A DNA stretch of 64,000 nucleotides from contig NZ_CP014571.1 in NCBI RefSeq assembly GCF_017357425.1, positions 1,860,001-1,924,000 of the forward strand, given 5' to 3'. Below, one piece after another: positions 1 to 7,250 of the stretch. The translations under genes were made by a program, and so were the position numbers. The notes beneath the pieces were generated by a model, which was not told the DNA's origin, ran no database searches, and saw nothing but the letters and a program-made list of their open reading frames with translations. Position 1 is the stretch's first letter. Every line of letters begins with the position of its first letter. Source of the DNA: Arthrobacter sp. D5-1 (GTDB lineage: Bacteria > Actinomycetota > Actinomycetes > Actinomycetales > Micrococcaceae).

Positions 1-219
1 GCGTCGTTGACGGCTGACGGGCGGACGGTGTCCGGCGGTGGCTCGGGTCCGGAGTTGCGGGTGGTGCTCTTCCTTGAAGATGGCCTCGACGCGGTGGCCG
101 TGCAAACTCTGGTGGCGCAACTCAATGAGGCGTGGGCACGGATGGATTCCTTCGCTGAAGGCGTTGACTCCATTGAAGTGAAATTGCAGCGTGCGGCGCA
201 GGAGCCTGGGCTGCACTAA
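1..219 (+). CDS. 3' end of an unidentified gene, possibly SseB-like
   Basis: The reading frame is open from the first base of the window to the TAA at 217-219, so this is the C-terminal ~72 residues of a gene that starts outside. An in-frame TTG at 7 is probably internal. The visible piece has a hydrophobic strand (VVLFLEDGLDA) followed by an amphipathic helix and ends with IEVKLQRAAQ. This resembles the C-terminal domain of SseB (enhanced serine sensitivity) proteins, which I recall near infC in Arthrobacter, but the fragment is too short to be sure. It lies 49 bp before an MFS transporter on the same strand and could share its transcript. Confidence 0.5.
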   Translation, partial: ASLTADGRTVSGGGSGPELRVVLFLEDGLDAVAVQTLVAQLNEAWARMDSFAEGVDSIEVKLQRAAQEPGLH

Positions 220-268
220 CGGCAGCCGGTTCCCCGGTCTGCCCCGGGGGAACAAGAGGATTTAGCCA

Positions 269-1573
269 GTGAATTTCGCTCTCTACAAGGAGATGCTGTC
301 CATCCGCCCTGTCCGGCGCTTGCTGGTGGTGGGCATGATCGCCCGTATTCCGCATTCTGCTGCCGGCGTTCTCCTCACCCTGCATATCGTCCTGACCTTG
401 GGCCAGGGCTACGCAGCCGCGGGTGCAGCAGCGGCCGTGATGACCATTGGCATCGCCTTGGGCGCGCCGTGGCGGGGCCGCAGGGTGGATATGGTGGGCC
501 TGAGGAAGGCCCTGATCCCCTCGGTGGTCTCCGAGACTGTGATCTGGTCGATCGTCCCGCACGTATCTTATGAGTGGCTTCTGCCGTTGGTCTTTGTCGG
601 CGGGCTATTCACCTTGCCGATCTTCAGTGTTGTACGTCAGTCACTGGGAGTCATGGTGGAGGGGGAACAGCGCCGGTCTGCGTTCGCCCTCGATTCCATC
701 GCTACTGAACTCGTCTTCATGATAGGTCCGGCCGTTGGCGCCATTGTTGCCACAAGCGGCCACTCGGCGATAGGCCTGACTGCGGTAGGTATCTCGGTCT
801 CCGTGGCTGGACTCTTCCTCATGTGGTTCAACCCGCCAACACGAAGCGAGGCGGCCTGCACGCCGGAGGAGTCCGCGGACCGGGCCGCAGCGGATCTAGC
901 TGCCGCTGAAGCGGCCATGGTGGCCTCGGCGCCGGCTCATGTCCAGGAAGCGGCATCGGAAATGGCGTCCTCAACGTCGCGCAGTGCAGCCCTCCGAAGC
1001 CGTGTGGCCAGGAATTTCACGTGGTTCACCGCATCCGTGGCTGCCCTCTTCACGGTGGCGGCCGGTTCAGGTATGGTGCTCAGCGGCTCGGATGTGAGCA
1101 TCGTCGGGTTGCTGGAACGTGGCGGGCACGAGAATGAAATTGGCATCGTGTTCTTCTTCTGGTGCGCCTCATCCGTGGTCGGCGGATTGATCTACGGCTC
1201 CATGAAGCGCTCCATTTCGCCCATGTTGCTGCTGCTGGGCATGGCCGCCCTGACCATCCCCATGGGATTTGCCCAGGACACCTGGACCCTGGCTTTCCTG
1301 TCACTCCTGCCGGGCCTGTTATGCGCACCCGTCCTGTCCGCGTCGTCGGAGAAGGTCGCCGACCTCGTGGACGAGGAACGCCGCGGCGAAGCAATGGGCT
1401 GGTACGGCTCTGCCCTGACGGCCGGCGTTGCGCTGGGCGCCCCTTTGGCCGGCGTTTTCATCGACGCCGTGGGTCCTTCAGCTGGATTCGCGGCCATCGG
1501 TTTGGCAGGCGTCGTGCTCTGTATTGCAGGCTTGGTCCTGACTTCCCTGCGTCGACGCGCGGCCCGCGTCTGA
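269..1573 (+). CDS. MFS transporter
   Basis: A 434-residue major facilitator superfamily protein with about 12 hydrophobic segments and the two six-helix halves typical of the family. The halves are joined by an unusually long, Ala/Glu-rich cytoplasmic loop at about residues 195-245. The first half carries the basic A-like loop (APWRGRRVD). The GTG at 269 is preceded by a GAGGA ribosome binding site at 258-262. Substrate is unknown; a drug or metabolite exporter is the usual guess for this type. It follows the upstream partial gene on the same strand and converges on the DUF1844-type gene, with an IS30 element now between them. Confidence 0.85.
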   Translation: MNFALYKEMLSIRPVRRLLVVGMIARIPHSAAGVLLTLHIVLTLGQGYAAAGAAAAVMTIGIALGAPWRGRRVDMVGLRKALIPSVVSETVIWSIVPHVSYEWLLPLVFVGGLFTLPIFSVVRQSLGVMVEGEQRRSAFALDSIATELVFMIGPAVGAIVATSGHSAIGLTAVGISVSVAGLFLMWFNPPTRSEAACTPEESADRAAADLAAAEAAMVASAPAHVQEAASEMASSTSRSAALRSRVARNFTWFTASVAALFTVAAGSGMVLSGSDVSIVGLLERGGHENEIGIVFFFWCASSVVGGLIYGSMKRSISPMLLLLGMAALTIPMGFAQDTWTLAFLSLLPGLLCAPVLSASSEKVADLVDEERRGEAMGWYGSALTAGVALGAPLAGVFIDAVGPSAGFAAIGLAGVVLCIAGLVLTSLRRRAARV

Positions 1574-1596
1574 CAACACGCCAAGCGGAAGAAAGC

Positions 1597-1621
1597 ACGA
1601 CGGCGGGTCGACCACATGGGC
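1597..1621. repeat. left arm of a 25-bp perfect inverted repeat flanking the IS element
   Basis: The 25 bases 1597-1621 are the exact reverse complement of 3279-3303 on the other side of the IS30 element. The arm begins ACGACGGCGGG and ends CACATGGGC. Removing the element and one copy of a 2-bp GC duplication leaves a continuous 48-bp perfect palindrome between the converging MFS and DUF1844-type genes. A bidirectional terminator is the simplest original role. Confidence 0.8.
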
Positions 1622-1630
1622 CGGTTCTAG

Positions 1631-1673
1631 CGGTCGTTGCAACACCCAGAATTTTTGGGAGTTGCAACGACCG
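1631..1673 (+). promoter_or_regulatory. hairpin at the IS left end covering the transposase ribosome binding site
   Basis: A 13-bp perfect stem (1631-1643 with 1661-1673) is extended by a CCCA/TGGG inner stem (1645-1648 with 1656-1659) and a 7-nt loop. The GGGAG ribosome binding site (1657-1661) and the first base of the GTG start (1673) lie inside the right arm. A transcript entering from the upstream gene would fold this and hide the start. One starting inside the element would not. This resembles the protection of IS10 and IS50 from read-through transcription. Confidence 0.6.
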
Positions 1674-3247
1674 TGTCGTCTTTAAAGAAGGTACCGGTAA
1701 ACCGGCGGATGTACGCGCCTGAGCTAAGGACTCAGTTCTTTCAAGCCCTTGATCGTCTTGGCAGCGTCACTGCCGCAGCTTCGGAACTTGGACTGAATCG
1801 GGTGACTTGTTACCAGTGGTGCCGGAAGGCCGGCGTCCGGAACGAGAAGGTCGTCAGGACGCAGTACGCGCCAGAGCAGAAAGAAGAGTTCTTCACGGTC
1901 CTCCGGCGCGTGGAGAGCGTGACTCTGGCCGCTGCCGAACTTGGTTTGAACGTCAATACCTGCCACCGCTGGGCCTCGGAAGCGGGAATTGCCAGCAAAG
2001 CCCCAGGATCCGACCGGCGGGAAAAATTCCTCCGGCTGCGGAAGGTCGGAATGAGCCGAAGCGAAGCCATCACCGCCGTAGGTGTCAATCCTAAGACCGC
2101 CCGGGAGTGGGAACGCGGGATCAGGAAGTCTGGTGGGCGACGCATTTATCCGGATGGCCGGGTGGTCGATTACAAACGTGGTGTGACCACTAAGACCTCT
2201 TCCACCGGCACACCAGGAGTGGTGCCGGTGGAAGTATCAGCGTTAGAGAAACCTATTGACCCGCGATACCTCAATGTTCAGGAACGGGAATTGATCCGGG
2301 ATCTGCAGGCAGCTGGCTCCTCGGTGAGGGCGATCGCCCGCACCATCGGCAGATCGCCTTCAACAGTCAGCCGGGAGCTGGCACGAAATACCGACCCCCT
2401 CCTGGGCTACTTGCCCCACGGAGCGCATCGCAAGGCAGCTACCCGGCGGAGGCGGCCCAAGTCCGCCAAACTGGCCATCGAGTCGGGCCTGCGCAACTAC
2501 GTGAAAGACAAGTTGCTCCTACGCTGGTCTCCAGAGCAGATCAGCCACACCCTGGTCGAAGAATTCCCCGACAGACCGGAGATGCGCGTGAGCACCGAGA
2601 CCATTTATCAGGCCCTCTACCTCCAGGCACGGGGCGGACTCAAACGCGAGGTCCAGGCAGCGCTACGCACCGGCCGGACCCGCCGGAAACCCCACCGCAC
2701 GGACGAGCAGCGCACCCCCAGATTCGTCGACCCGATGATCATGATTTCCGAACGACCACCCGAGATCGAGGACCGCGCGGTGCCCGGCCATTGGGAGGGC
2801 GACCTCATCACCGGGGCCCTGAACCAGTCCGCGATCGCGACCTTAGTCGAGCGCACCACCCGATACGTGATGCTCGTCCACCTCCCGGGCGACCACACCG
2901 CCGAAACTGTCCGCGACGGCCTCATCAAAACAATGGCGACATTGCCGGCACACCTGCGAGGCTCCCTGACCTGGGACCAAGGCGCCGAAATGGCAGCCCA
3001 CAAATCCTTCACCCTCGCCACCGACATGCAGGTCTATTTTTGCGACCCCGCCAGCCCCTGGCAACGCGGCTCAAACGAAAACACCAACGGCCTGCTACGC
3101 CAATACTTCCCCAAAGGCACCGACCTATCCGCCTACGGACCCGAAGACCTCGAACACGTCGCCCAGGAACTCAACGGCCGCCCACGCAAAACGCTCGGCT
3201 GGAAAACCCCAGCCGAGCGCCTACGTGATTTACTACTAACCACCTAA
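1673..3247 (+). CDS. IS30-family transposase
   Basis: DDE-type transposase of about 524 residues that would catalyse excision and insertion of the surrounding element. The N-terminus has two similar helix-turn-helix units (ending TCYQWCRKAGV and TCHRWASEAGI), then the IS30 HTH (SVRAIARTIGRSPSTVSREL). The catalytic core has Asp in GHWEGDLI, Asp in TWDQGAEM and Glu in RGSNENTNG. The frame is uninterrupted, so the enzyme looks functional. I chose the GTG at 1673 because GGGAG lies 11 nt upstream; an ATG at 1709 is the alternative. The open frame also extends to a TTG at 1637, but that lies in the terminal repeat. Confidence 0.92.
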   Translation: MSSLKKVPVNRRMYAPELRTQFFQALDRLGSVTAAASELGLNRVTCYQWCRKAGVRNEKVVRTQYAPEQKEEFFTVLRRVESVTLAAAELGLNVNTCHRWASEAGIASKAPGSDRREKFLRLRKVGMSRSEAITAVGVNPKTAREWERGIRKSGGRRIYPDGRVVDYKRGVTTKTSSTGTPGVVPVEVSALEKPIDPRYLNVQERELIRDLQAAGSSVRAIARTIGRSPSTVSRELARNTDPLLGYLPHGAHRKAATRRRRPKSAKLAIESGLRNYVKDKLLLRWSPEQISHTLVEEFPDRPEMRVSTETIYQALYLQARGGLKREVQAALRTGRTRRKPHRTDEQRTPRFVDPMIMISERPPEIEDRAVPGHWEGDLITGALNQSAIATLVERTTRYVMLVHLPGDHTAETVRDGLIKTMATLPAHLRGSLTWDQGAEMAAHKSFTLATDMQVYFCDPASPWQRGSNENTNGLLRQYFPKGTDLSAYGPEDLEHVAQELNGRPRKTLGWKTPAERLRDLLLTT

Positions 3248-3278
3248 CCAACAGGTGTTGCAACGACTCCTAGAAACC

Positions 3279-3303
3279 GCCCATGTGGTCGACCCGCCGT
3301 CGT
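3279..3303. repeat. right arm of the 25-bp inverted repeat flanking the IS element
   Basis: Exact reverse complement of 1597-1621, beginning GCCCATGTGG and ending CCGCCGTCGT. It sits just after the IS30 right end and 22 bp before the stop codon of the DUF1844-type gene. On the minus strand the far arm (1597-1621) is followed by a U-containing stretch (GCTTTCTTCC), as expected for a terminator serving that gene before the insertion. Confidence 0.8.
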
Positions 3304-3325
3304 TGAAATCTGTTGCAGTTGCCGG

Positions 3326-3727
3326 CTAGTTCACCGGACCGGTGAACTTTTCGCCGGGGCCCTTGCCTGGAGCATCGGGAATCAGTGATGCCTCGCGGAA
3401 GGCCAATTGCAGAGAGCGAAGCCCATCGCGCAACGGTCCGGCGTGCTGTGAGCCGATCTCCGGGGCGGCTGCTGAAACGAGGCCGGCAAGGGCTGTGATC
3501 AGCTTGCGGGCTTCGTCGAGATCCTTGAGGTCCTCGGCGTTGGGGTCATCCGCCAGGCCAACTTTCACGGCAGCTGCGCTCATCAAGTGAACGGCGCCAG
3601 TGGTGATGACTTCTACGGCCGGGACTTCAGCGATGTCGCGGATCTGCTGGGAAACCCCGGCATCAGCGGCAGGCGAAGCCGCGTTTTCGCTGTAGGAGTT
3701 GCGGGAATTGCTGTCTTCAGTGCTCAT
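3326..3727 (-). CDS. DUF1844-type conserved protein
   Basis: A 133-residue acidic, soluble protein. The N-terminal ~40 residues are Ser/Asn/Ala-rich and look disordered. The rest is helical with the segment AVHLMSAAAVKVGL and a Lys/Asp-rich turn (DPNAEDLKDLDEARK), typical of the DUF1844 proteins that precede infC in many Actinobacteria. Function is unknown. The ATG at 3727 (MSTEDSNS) fits the family start; a 26-codon upstream extension lacks family character. No clear ribosome binding site is visible. It is transcribed away from infC, so the ~350 bp between them must hold both promoters. Confidence 0.75.
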   Translation of the reverse strand: MSTEDSNSRNSYSENAASPAADAGVSQQIRDIAEVPAVEVITTGAVHLMSAAAVKVGLADDPNAEDLKDLDEARKLITALAGLVSAAAPEIGSQHAGPLRDGLRSLQLAFREASLIPDAPGKGPGEKFTGPVN

Positions 3728-4077
3728 ACTGGTAAGCTTGTCACAGACCGACTGGAAGTCGTTATTCACGGCCAACATCAGCAGTAATGCTCCCGCCACG
3801 TGCAATGTGCGCTTGGCGGGTTGTTTCTGTAGAATTGTCTTTCAGTTTGCAAGCGGAGTTCTCTCCCACCCGCGTCAGCCGTTCCCATCAGGGACATGAT
3901 CCCTTTCGGGACAAGAGGTTGCCGGGTACCTGGTCGGACACGTGGGCGGCACAGCCACCCATAGTGCGTACTTCCCGCAAGGGGAGTGCAGCCGATCTTC
4001 GAGGCCTTCGATTGCACCAGCAATTGGGGGCCTTCTCTATTTGCCGGTGATATCACCACAACCACAGGAGCTTTAAC
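3728..4077 (+). promoter_or_regulatory. infC leader region, long and structured
   Basis: This 350-bp stretch has no convincing gene. A TAGAAT at 3830-3835 is a possible -10 for infC; if so, the mRNA leader would be about 235 nt. The leader contains a GGGAC/GTCCC-type hairpin around 3893-3911 and a perfect 12-bp palindrome GGTGATATCACC at 4046-4057, ending 8 nt before the AGGAG ribosome binding site (4066-4070). Long structured leaders before infC-rpmI-rplT commonly mediate autoregulation by IF3 or L20. I cannot assign a named RNA motif here. Confidence 0.45.
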
Positions 4078-5160
4078 ATTAGCGAGCCAAGAATCAATGA
4101 GCGTATCCGCGTCCCCGAGGTGCGGTTGGTCGGCCCTGCCGGCGAACAGGTAGGAATTGTCCGCATCGAGGACGCCCTGCGTCTTGCTGCCGAATCCGAT
4201 CTCGATCTCGTTGAAGTTGCCCCGCAGGCTAAGCCTCCTGTTTGCAAGTTGATGGACTTCGGCAAGTACAAGTACGAGGCTGCAGTCAAGGCCCGCGAAG
4301 CCCGCAAGAACCAGACCAACACGGTTCTGAAGGAAATTCGCTTCCGCCTCAAGATCGACAAGCACGACTACGAAACCAAGCGCGGCCACGCACTTCGCTT
4401 CCTCGGTGCCGGTGACAAGGTCAAGGCCATGATCCAGTTCCGCGGTCGTGAGCAGCAGCGTCCGGAGATGGGCATCCGCCTGCTCCAGAAGTTTGCCGAG
4501 GATGTTGCCGAGGTTGGCATCGTTGAGTCCAGCCCGCGCATTGATGGCCGCAACATGGTCATGGTGATCGGTCCGTTGAAGAACAAGGCTGAAGCGAAGG
4601 CAGAAGCCCGCCGTGCAGCCCAGCGTGCAGAAGCCAAGGCCCAGAATGAGGCCAAGGCGTCGGGACACGTGGACACCACTGGTGACCAGGCTCCGCTGAC
4701 GCAGACCTTGGGTGACCTTCTTCCGGCCGGCCTGCTGGCTGGCAAAGACGAGACCACGCAGGAAACTGTGGAGGCTCCCGAGGCTGAAGCAGCCGTTGCC
4801 GAAGAGGCACCGGTTGTTGAAGAGGCCCCGGCAGTTGAAGAGGCAGTGGCAGTCGAGGAAGCTCCTGTTGCAGAGGAAGCTCCGGCGCCTGTTGTCGAAG
4901 AAGCACCCGTAGTCAAGGAAGCCCCGGCTCCCAAGGCTGAACCGGCCAAGGCAGCACCTTTAAAGGCTGCACCGGTTGAAAAGGCTCCGGCAGCGAAGGC
5001 TGCCCCGGCCGAAACACCGAAGCCTGTGGTTCCGGCCGCTCCGAAGCCCGCGGTTCCTGCGGCTCCGAAGCCCATGGCCAAGCCGGCAGCTCCTAAGCCG
5101 GCAGCTCGGCCCGCGGCCCCCAAAGCCGCGCCGAAGCCTGCTTCACGCAAGACCAACTAA
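4078..5160 (+). CDS. infC: translation initiation factor IF-3, ATT start
   Basis: IF3 binds the 30S subunit, blocks premature 50S joining and proofreads initiator tRNA and start codon. The frame from the ATT at 4078 gives [18 protein letters not shown], the conserved actinobacterial IF3 N-terminus. AGGAG at 4066-4070 is spaced 7 nt before it. A GTG at 4120 would delete the first 14 conserved residues. IF3-N is at about residues 1-75 and IF3-C at about 85-175 ([28 protein letters not shown]). The last ~180 residues are a low-complexity Ala/Glu/Pro/Val/Lys tail (repeated [10 protein letters not shown] and [11 protein letters not shown]), making the protein 360 residues against about 180 in E. 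coli. It heads infC-rpmI-rplT. ATT starts let IF3 repress its own translation in other bacteria. Confidence 0.95.
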   Translation: MSEPRINERIRVPEVRLVGPAGEQVGIVRIEDALRLAAESDLDLVEVAPQAKPPVCKLMDFGKYKYEAAVKAREARKNQTNTVLKEIRFRLKIDKHDYETKRGHALRFLGAGDKVKAMIQFRGREQQRPEMGIRLLQKFAEDVAEVGIVESSPRIDGRNMVMVIGPLKNKAEAKAEARRAAQRAEAKAQNEAKASGHVDTTGDQAPLTQTLGDLLPAGLLAGKDETTQETVEAPEAEAAVAEEAPVVEEAPAVEEAVAVEEAPVAEEAPAPVVEEAPVVKEAPAPKAEPAKAAPLKAAPVEKAPAAKAAPAETPKPVVPAAPKPAVPAAPKPMAKPAAPKPAARPAAPKAAPKPASRKTN

Positions 5161-5281
5161 CTAGTTCAACGCCGCGGAGGCTCCGCCTCCACCGGCAAGC
5201 AACCAGCATGCCGGCCCTCGCAGGCCGGCTGCGCGAAAGAATCGCGGATTCGTCCGTGGATACGTAAGGAGATCGGTTCCC
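5161..5281 (+). promoter_or_regulatory. infC-rpmI spacer with two stem-loops
   Basis: The 121-bp spacer contains two perfect hairpins: GGAGGC/GCCTCC (5176-5181 with 5185-5190, 3-nt loop) and GCCGGCC/GGCCGGC (5210-5216 with 5223-5229, 6-nt loop). Neither is followed by a U-run. They are more likely mRNA-processing, stability or L20-binding structures than terminators. AAGGAGAT at 5267-5274 is the rpmI ribosome binding site. Confidence 0.5.
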
Positions 5282-5476
5282 ATGCCGAAGATGAAGACCC
5301 ACAGCGGTGCTAAGAAGCGCTTCAAGCTGACCGGTACCGGCAAGCTGAAGCGTCAGCAGGCCAACCGCCGTCACTACCTGGAGCACAAGTCCTCCAGGCT
5401 GACCCGTCGCCTCGCCGGCGACAAGCTCGTCTTCAAGGGCGATGCCAAGGTCATCAAGAAGATGCTCGGCGTCTAA
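5282..5476 (+). CDS. rpmI: 50S ribosomal protein L35
   Basis: A 64-residue basic protein of normal L35 length, starting [15 protein letters not shown] and containing the signature [18 protein letters not shown]. It is a component of the large ribosomal subunit. It is the second gene of infC-rpmI-rplT, the standard order in bacteria, with a good ribosome binding site (AAGGAGAT). Confidence 0.97.
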   Translation: MPKMKTHSGAKKRFKLTGTGKLKRQQANRRHYLEHKSSRLTRRLAGDKLVFKGDAKVIKKMLGV

Positions 5477-5595
5477 GTTCCAAGTTCTTTGGTTGCTGCC
5501 ATCCGGCAGTTGCCGACTACACCAAAAGCCTTCTCAGGCCGGCCGGGTTTCCGGCAGTAGCAGCTTGGGATAAAGATTTCTGAAGGAGTACGCAC

Positions 5596-6270
5596 GTGGC
5601 ACGTGTGAAGCGGGCGGTAAACGCCCACAAGAAGCGCCGGGTTGTCCTCGAACGCGCCAAGGGTTACCGCGGTCAGCGTTCGCGCCTGTACCGCAAGGCC
5701 AAAGAGCAGCTGCTGCACTCGTTTGTGTACAGCTACGGTGACCGCCGTAAGAAGAAAGGTGACTTCCGTCGCCTCTGGATCCAGCGCATCAACGCTGCAT
5801 CCCGCGCCAACGGCCTCACCTACAACCGTCTCATCCAGGGCCTGAAGGCCGCTGAGGTTGAGGTTGACCGCCGCATGCTGGCCGAACTGGCTGTCTCTGA
5901 CGCCAACGCTTTCGCCGCTCTGGTGAACGTTGCCAAGGCTGCACTTCCGGCTGACACGTCGGCTCCGGCCGCCAAGGCCGTAGCTGCTCCGAAGGCTGCA
6001 AAGGTTGATCCGGCTGCCGCCACGGCAACGGCTGTCAAGGCTGTCGTCTCCGAGAAGCCCGCCATCGATGGCGCAGTTGCCGCTGATGGCGACGAGGCTC
6101 CGGAAGGCTACGCCATCAAGGGCAACGCCGAGTCCAAGAAGTACCACGTTCCGGGTTCCACCTGGTACAACACCACCGCTGCTGAATACTGGTTCTCCAC
6201 CGTTGAAGCTGCAAAGGCTGCCGGCTTTGAGCCTGCAGGTGGCGAAGCACGCCAGCAGATCAAGAACTAG
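5596..6270 (+). CDS. rplT: 50S ribosomal protein L20 with C-terminal sunset-type domain
   Basis: Residues 1-125 are canonical L20, a 23S rRNA-binding assembly protein: [47 protein letters not shown]. Usual L20 ends near residue 120-127, but this one is 224 residues. An Ala-rich linker (about 128-170) leads to a C-terminal domain (about 175-218) with [28 protein letters not shown] and AAKAAGFEP. This matches the pattern of the actinobacterial 'sunset' domain that I recall from ArfC-type channel accessory proteins. The GTG at 5596 follows GAAGGAG at 5582-5588. It is the third gene of infC-rpmI-rplT, 25 bp before tsnR. Confidence 0.95.
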   Translation: MARVKRAVNAHKKRRVVLERAKGYRGQRSRLYRKAKEQLLHSFVYSYGDRRKKKGDFRRLWIQRINAASRANGLTYNRLIQGLKAAEVEVDRRMLAELAVSDANAFAALVNVAKAALPADTSAPAAKAVAAPKAAKVDPAAATATAVKAVVSEKPAIDGAVAADGDEAPEGYAIKGNAESKKYHVPGSTWYNTTAAEYWFSTVEAAKAAGFEPAGGEARQQIKN

Positions 6271-6283
6271 TCGCAACAGCCAC

Positions 6284-6289
6284 TAAAGT
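6284..6289 (+). promoter_or_regulatory. -10 element for a leaderless tsnR transcript
   Basis: TAAAGT ends 7 nt before the ATG of tsnR, and no Shine-Dalgarno sequence is present. The arrangement matches nine other genes in the window. Confidence 0.5.
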
Positions 6290-6296
6290 TCTTTAT

Positions 6297-7223
6297 ATGA
6301 ACGAAACCGGGCGCCCGCAAGACTTTTCGATGACCAACCCCCGAGCTGATCGGGTGAGGGATGTCGCCAAGCTTGCCGGGCGCCCGGCGCGTTTAAAACG
6401 CGGACGCTTCCTCGCAGAGGGTCCGCAGGCGGTACGCGAGGCGTTGAGCCTGCACCGTGAGCGCACCGCGGCGGGAGGTCCCGCCGTCGTGCATGAAGTT
6501 TTTGCCAGCGAAGCGTGCCTGGACCGTCTTCCGGAACTGGCAGACCTCGCGCAGGGAACGCCGCTCCGGCTTGCAAGCGACGAAGTTCTGGCCGCGATGG
6601 CGGACACGGTGAATCCGCAAGGAATCGTGGCCGTGTGCAGTTTTGTTGACGTCAGCTTGGAATCAGTGCTCGACGCCGGCCCGCGCCTGATCGCTGTTAT
6701 GTGCCAGGTGCGGGACCCCGGCAACGCCGGCACGGTCCTTCGTGCAGCTGATGCGGCCGGTGCTGATGCCGTGATCCTGACGGGCTCGAGCGTGGACATC
6801 TACAATCCCAAGGCTGTCCGATCCACGGCCGGTTCCCTGTTCCACCTCCCAGTGGTGCTTGGAGCCGAGGTTGAGGATCTGGTGGAGCGCTGCAGGGAGC
6901 GCGGTATCGGCGTCCTTGCCGCGGACGGCTACGGGACCGTGAACCTGGACAAGCTCCAGGACGAAAATGCTGCCCGGAGGTTGGGGAATGATTCTGTAGC
7001 TTCTGTGTACGCTCTTGAGGCGCCTACGGCGTGGCTGTTCGGCAATGAGGCGCAGGGTTTGTCAGACGCCGAGCTGTCGCTCGCTGACCACCGCGTGGCT
7101 GTGCCCGTCTACGGATCGGCTGAGAGTTTGAATCTGGGCACAGCAGCCACTGTGTGCCTTTACGCCAGTGCACGCTCCCAGCAGGGTGCCACAACGCAGG
7201 CGCTGTACGAGGCCTGGGAATAG
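6297..7223 (+). CDS. tsnR: SpoU/TrmH-family 2'-O-ribose RNA methyltransferase
   Basis: A 308-residue SPOUT methyltransferase that transfers methyl from S-adenosylmethionine to a ribose 2'-OH in rRNA or tRNA. An N-terminal substrate-binding domain (FLAEGPQAVREAL, about 38-50) is followed by the SpoU motifs: RDPGNAGTVLRAADAAGAD (139-157), NPKAVRSTAGSLF (170-182), GNEAQGL (249-255) and GSAESLNLGTAA (273-284). The position directly after rplT matches M. tuberculosis tsnR (Rv1644), hence the symbol; the exact target nucleotide is not known. ATG 6297 is favoured by the -10 element; an ATG at 6330 is the alternative. It ends 27 bp from a convergent MFS gene. Confidence 0.9.
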   Translation: MNETGRPQDFSMTNPRADRVRDVAKLAGRPARLKRGRFLAEGPQAVREALSLHRERTAAGGPAVVHEVFASEACLDRLPELADLAQGTPLRLASDEVLAAMADTVNPQGIVAVCSFVDVSLESVLDAGPRLIAVMCQVRDPGNAGTVLRAADAAGADAVILTGSSVDIYNPKAVRSTAGSLFHLPVVLGAEVEDLVERCRERGIGVLAADGYGTVNLDKLQDENAARRLGNDSVASVYALEAPTAWLFGNEAQGLSDAELSLADHRVAVPVYGSAESLNLGTAATVCLYASARSQQGATTQALYEAWE

Positions 7224-7250
7224 TTCCAGCGCCCGCACAGCATCGAGGGA

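Larger units (their letters stand above)
1622..3278. mobile_element. IS30-family insertion sequence, apparently intact
   Basis: The element is about 1.66 kb and has imperfect 25-bp terminal inverted repeats at 1622-1646 and 3254-3278 (21/25 matching; the shared core is GTCGTTGCAACACC). It carries one complete IS30-type transposase. The flanking GC/GC is consistent with the 2-bp target duplication usual for this family. The ends abut a perfect palindrome, in keeping with the preference of IS30 elements for symmetric targets. If the palindrome arms are part of the element rather than host DNA, the terminal repeats would be about 50 bp and the element would span 1597-3303. Confidence 0.85.

Noticed and set aside
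7224..7250. Terminator between convergent tsnR and MFS genes
   Set aside because: The 27-bp gap has no stem-loop of useful length.
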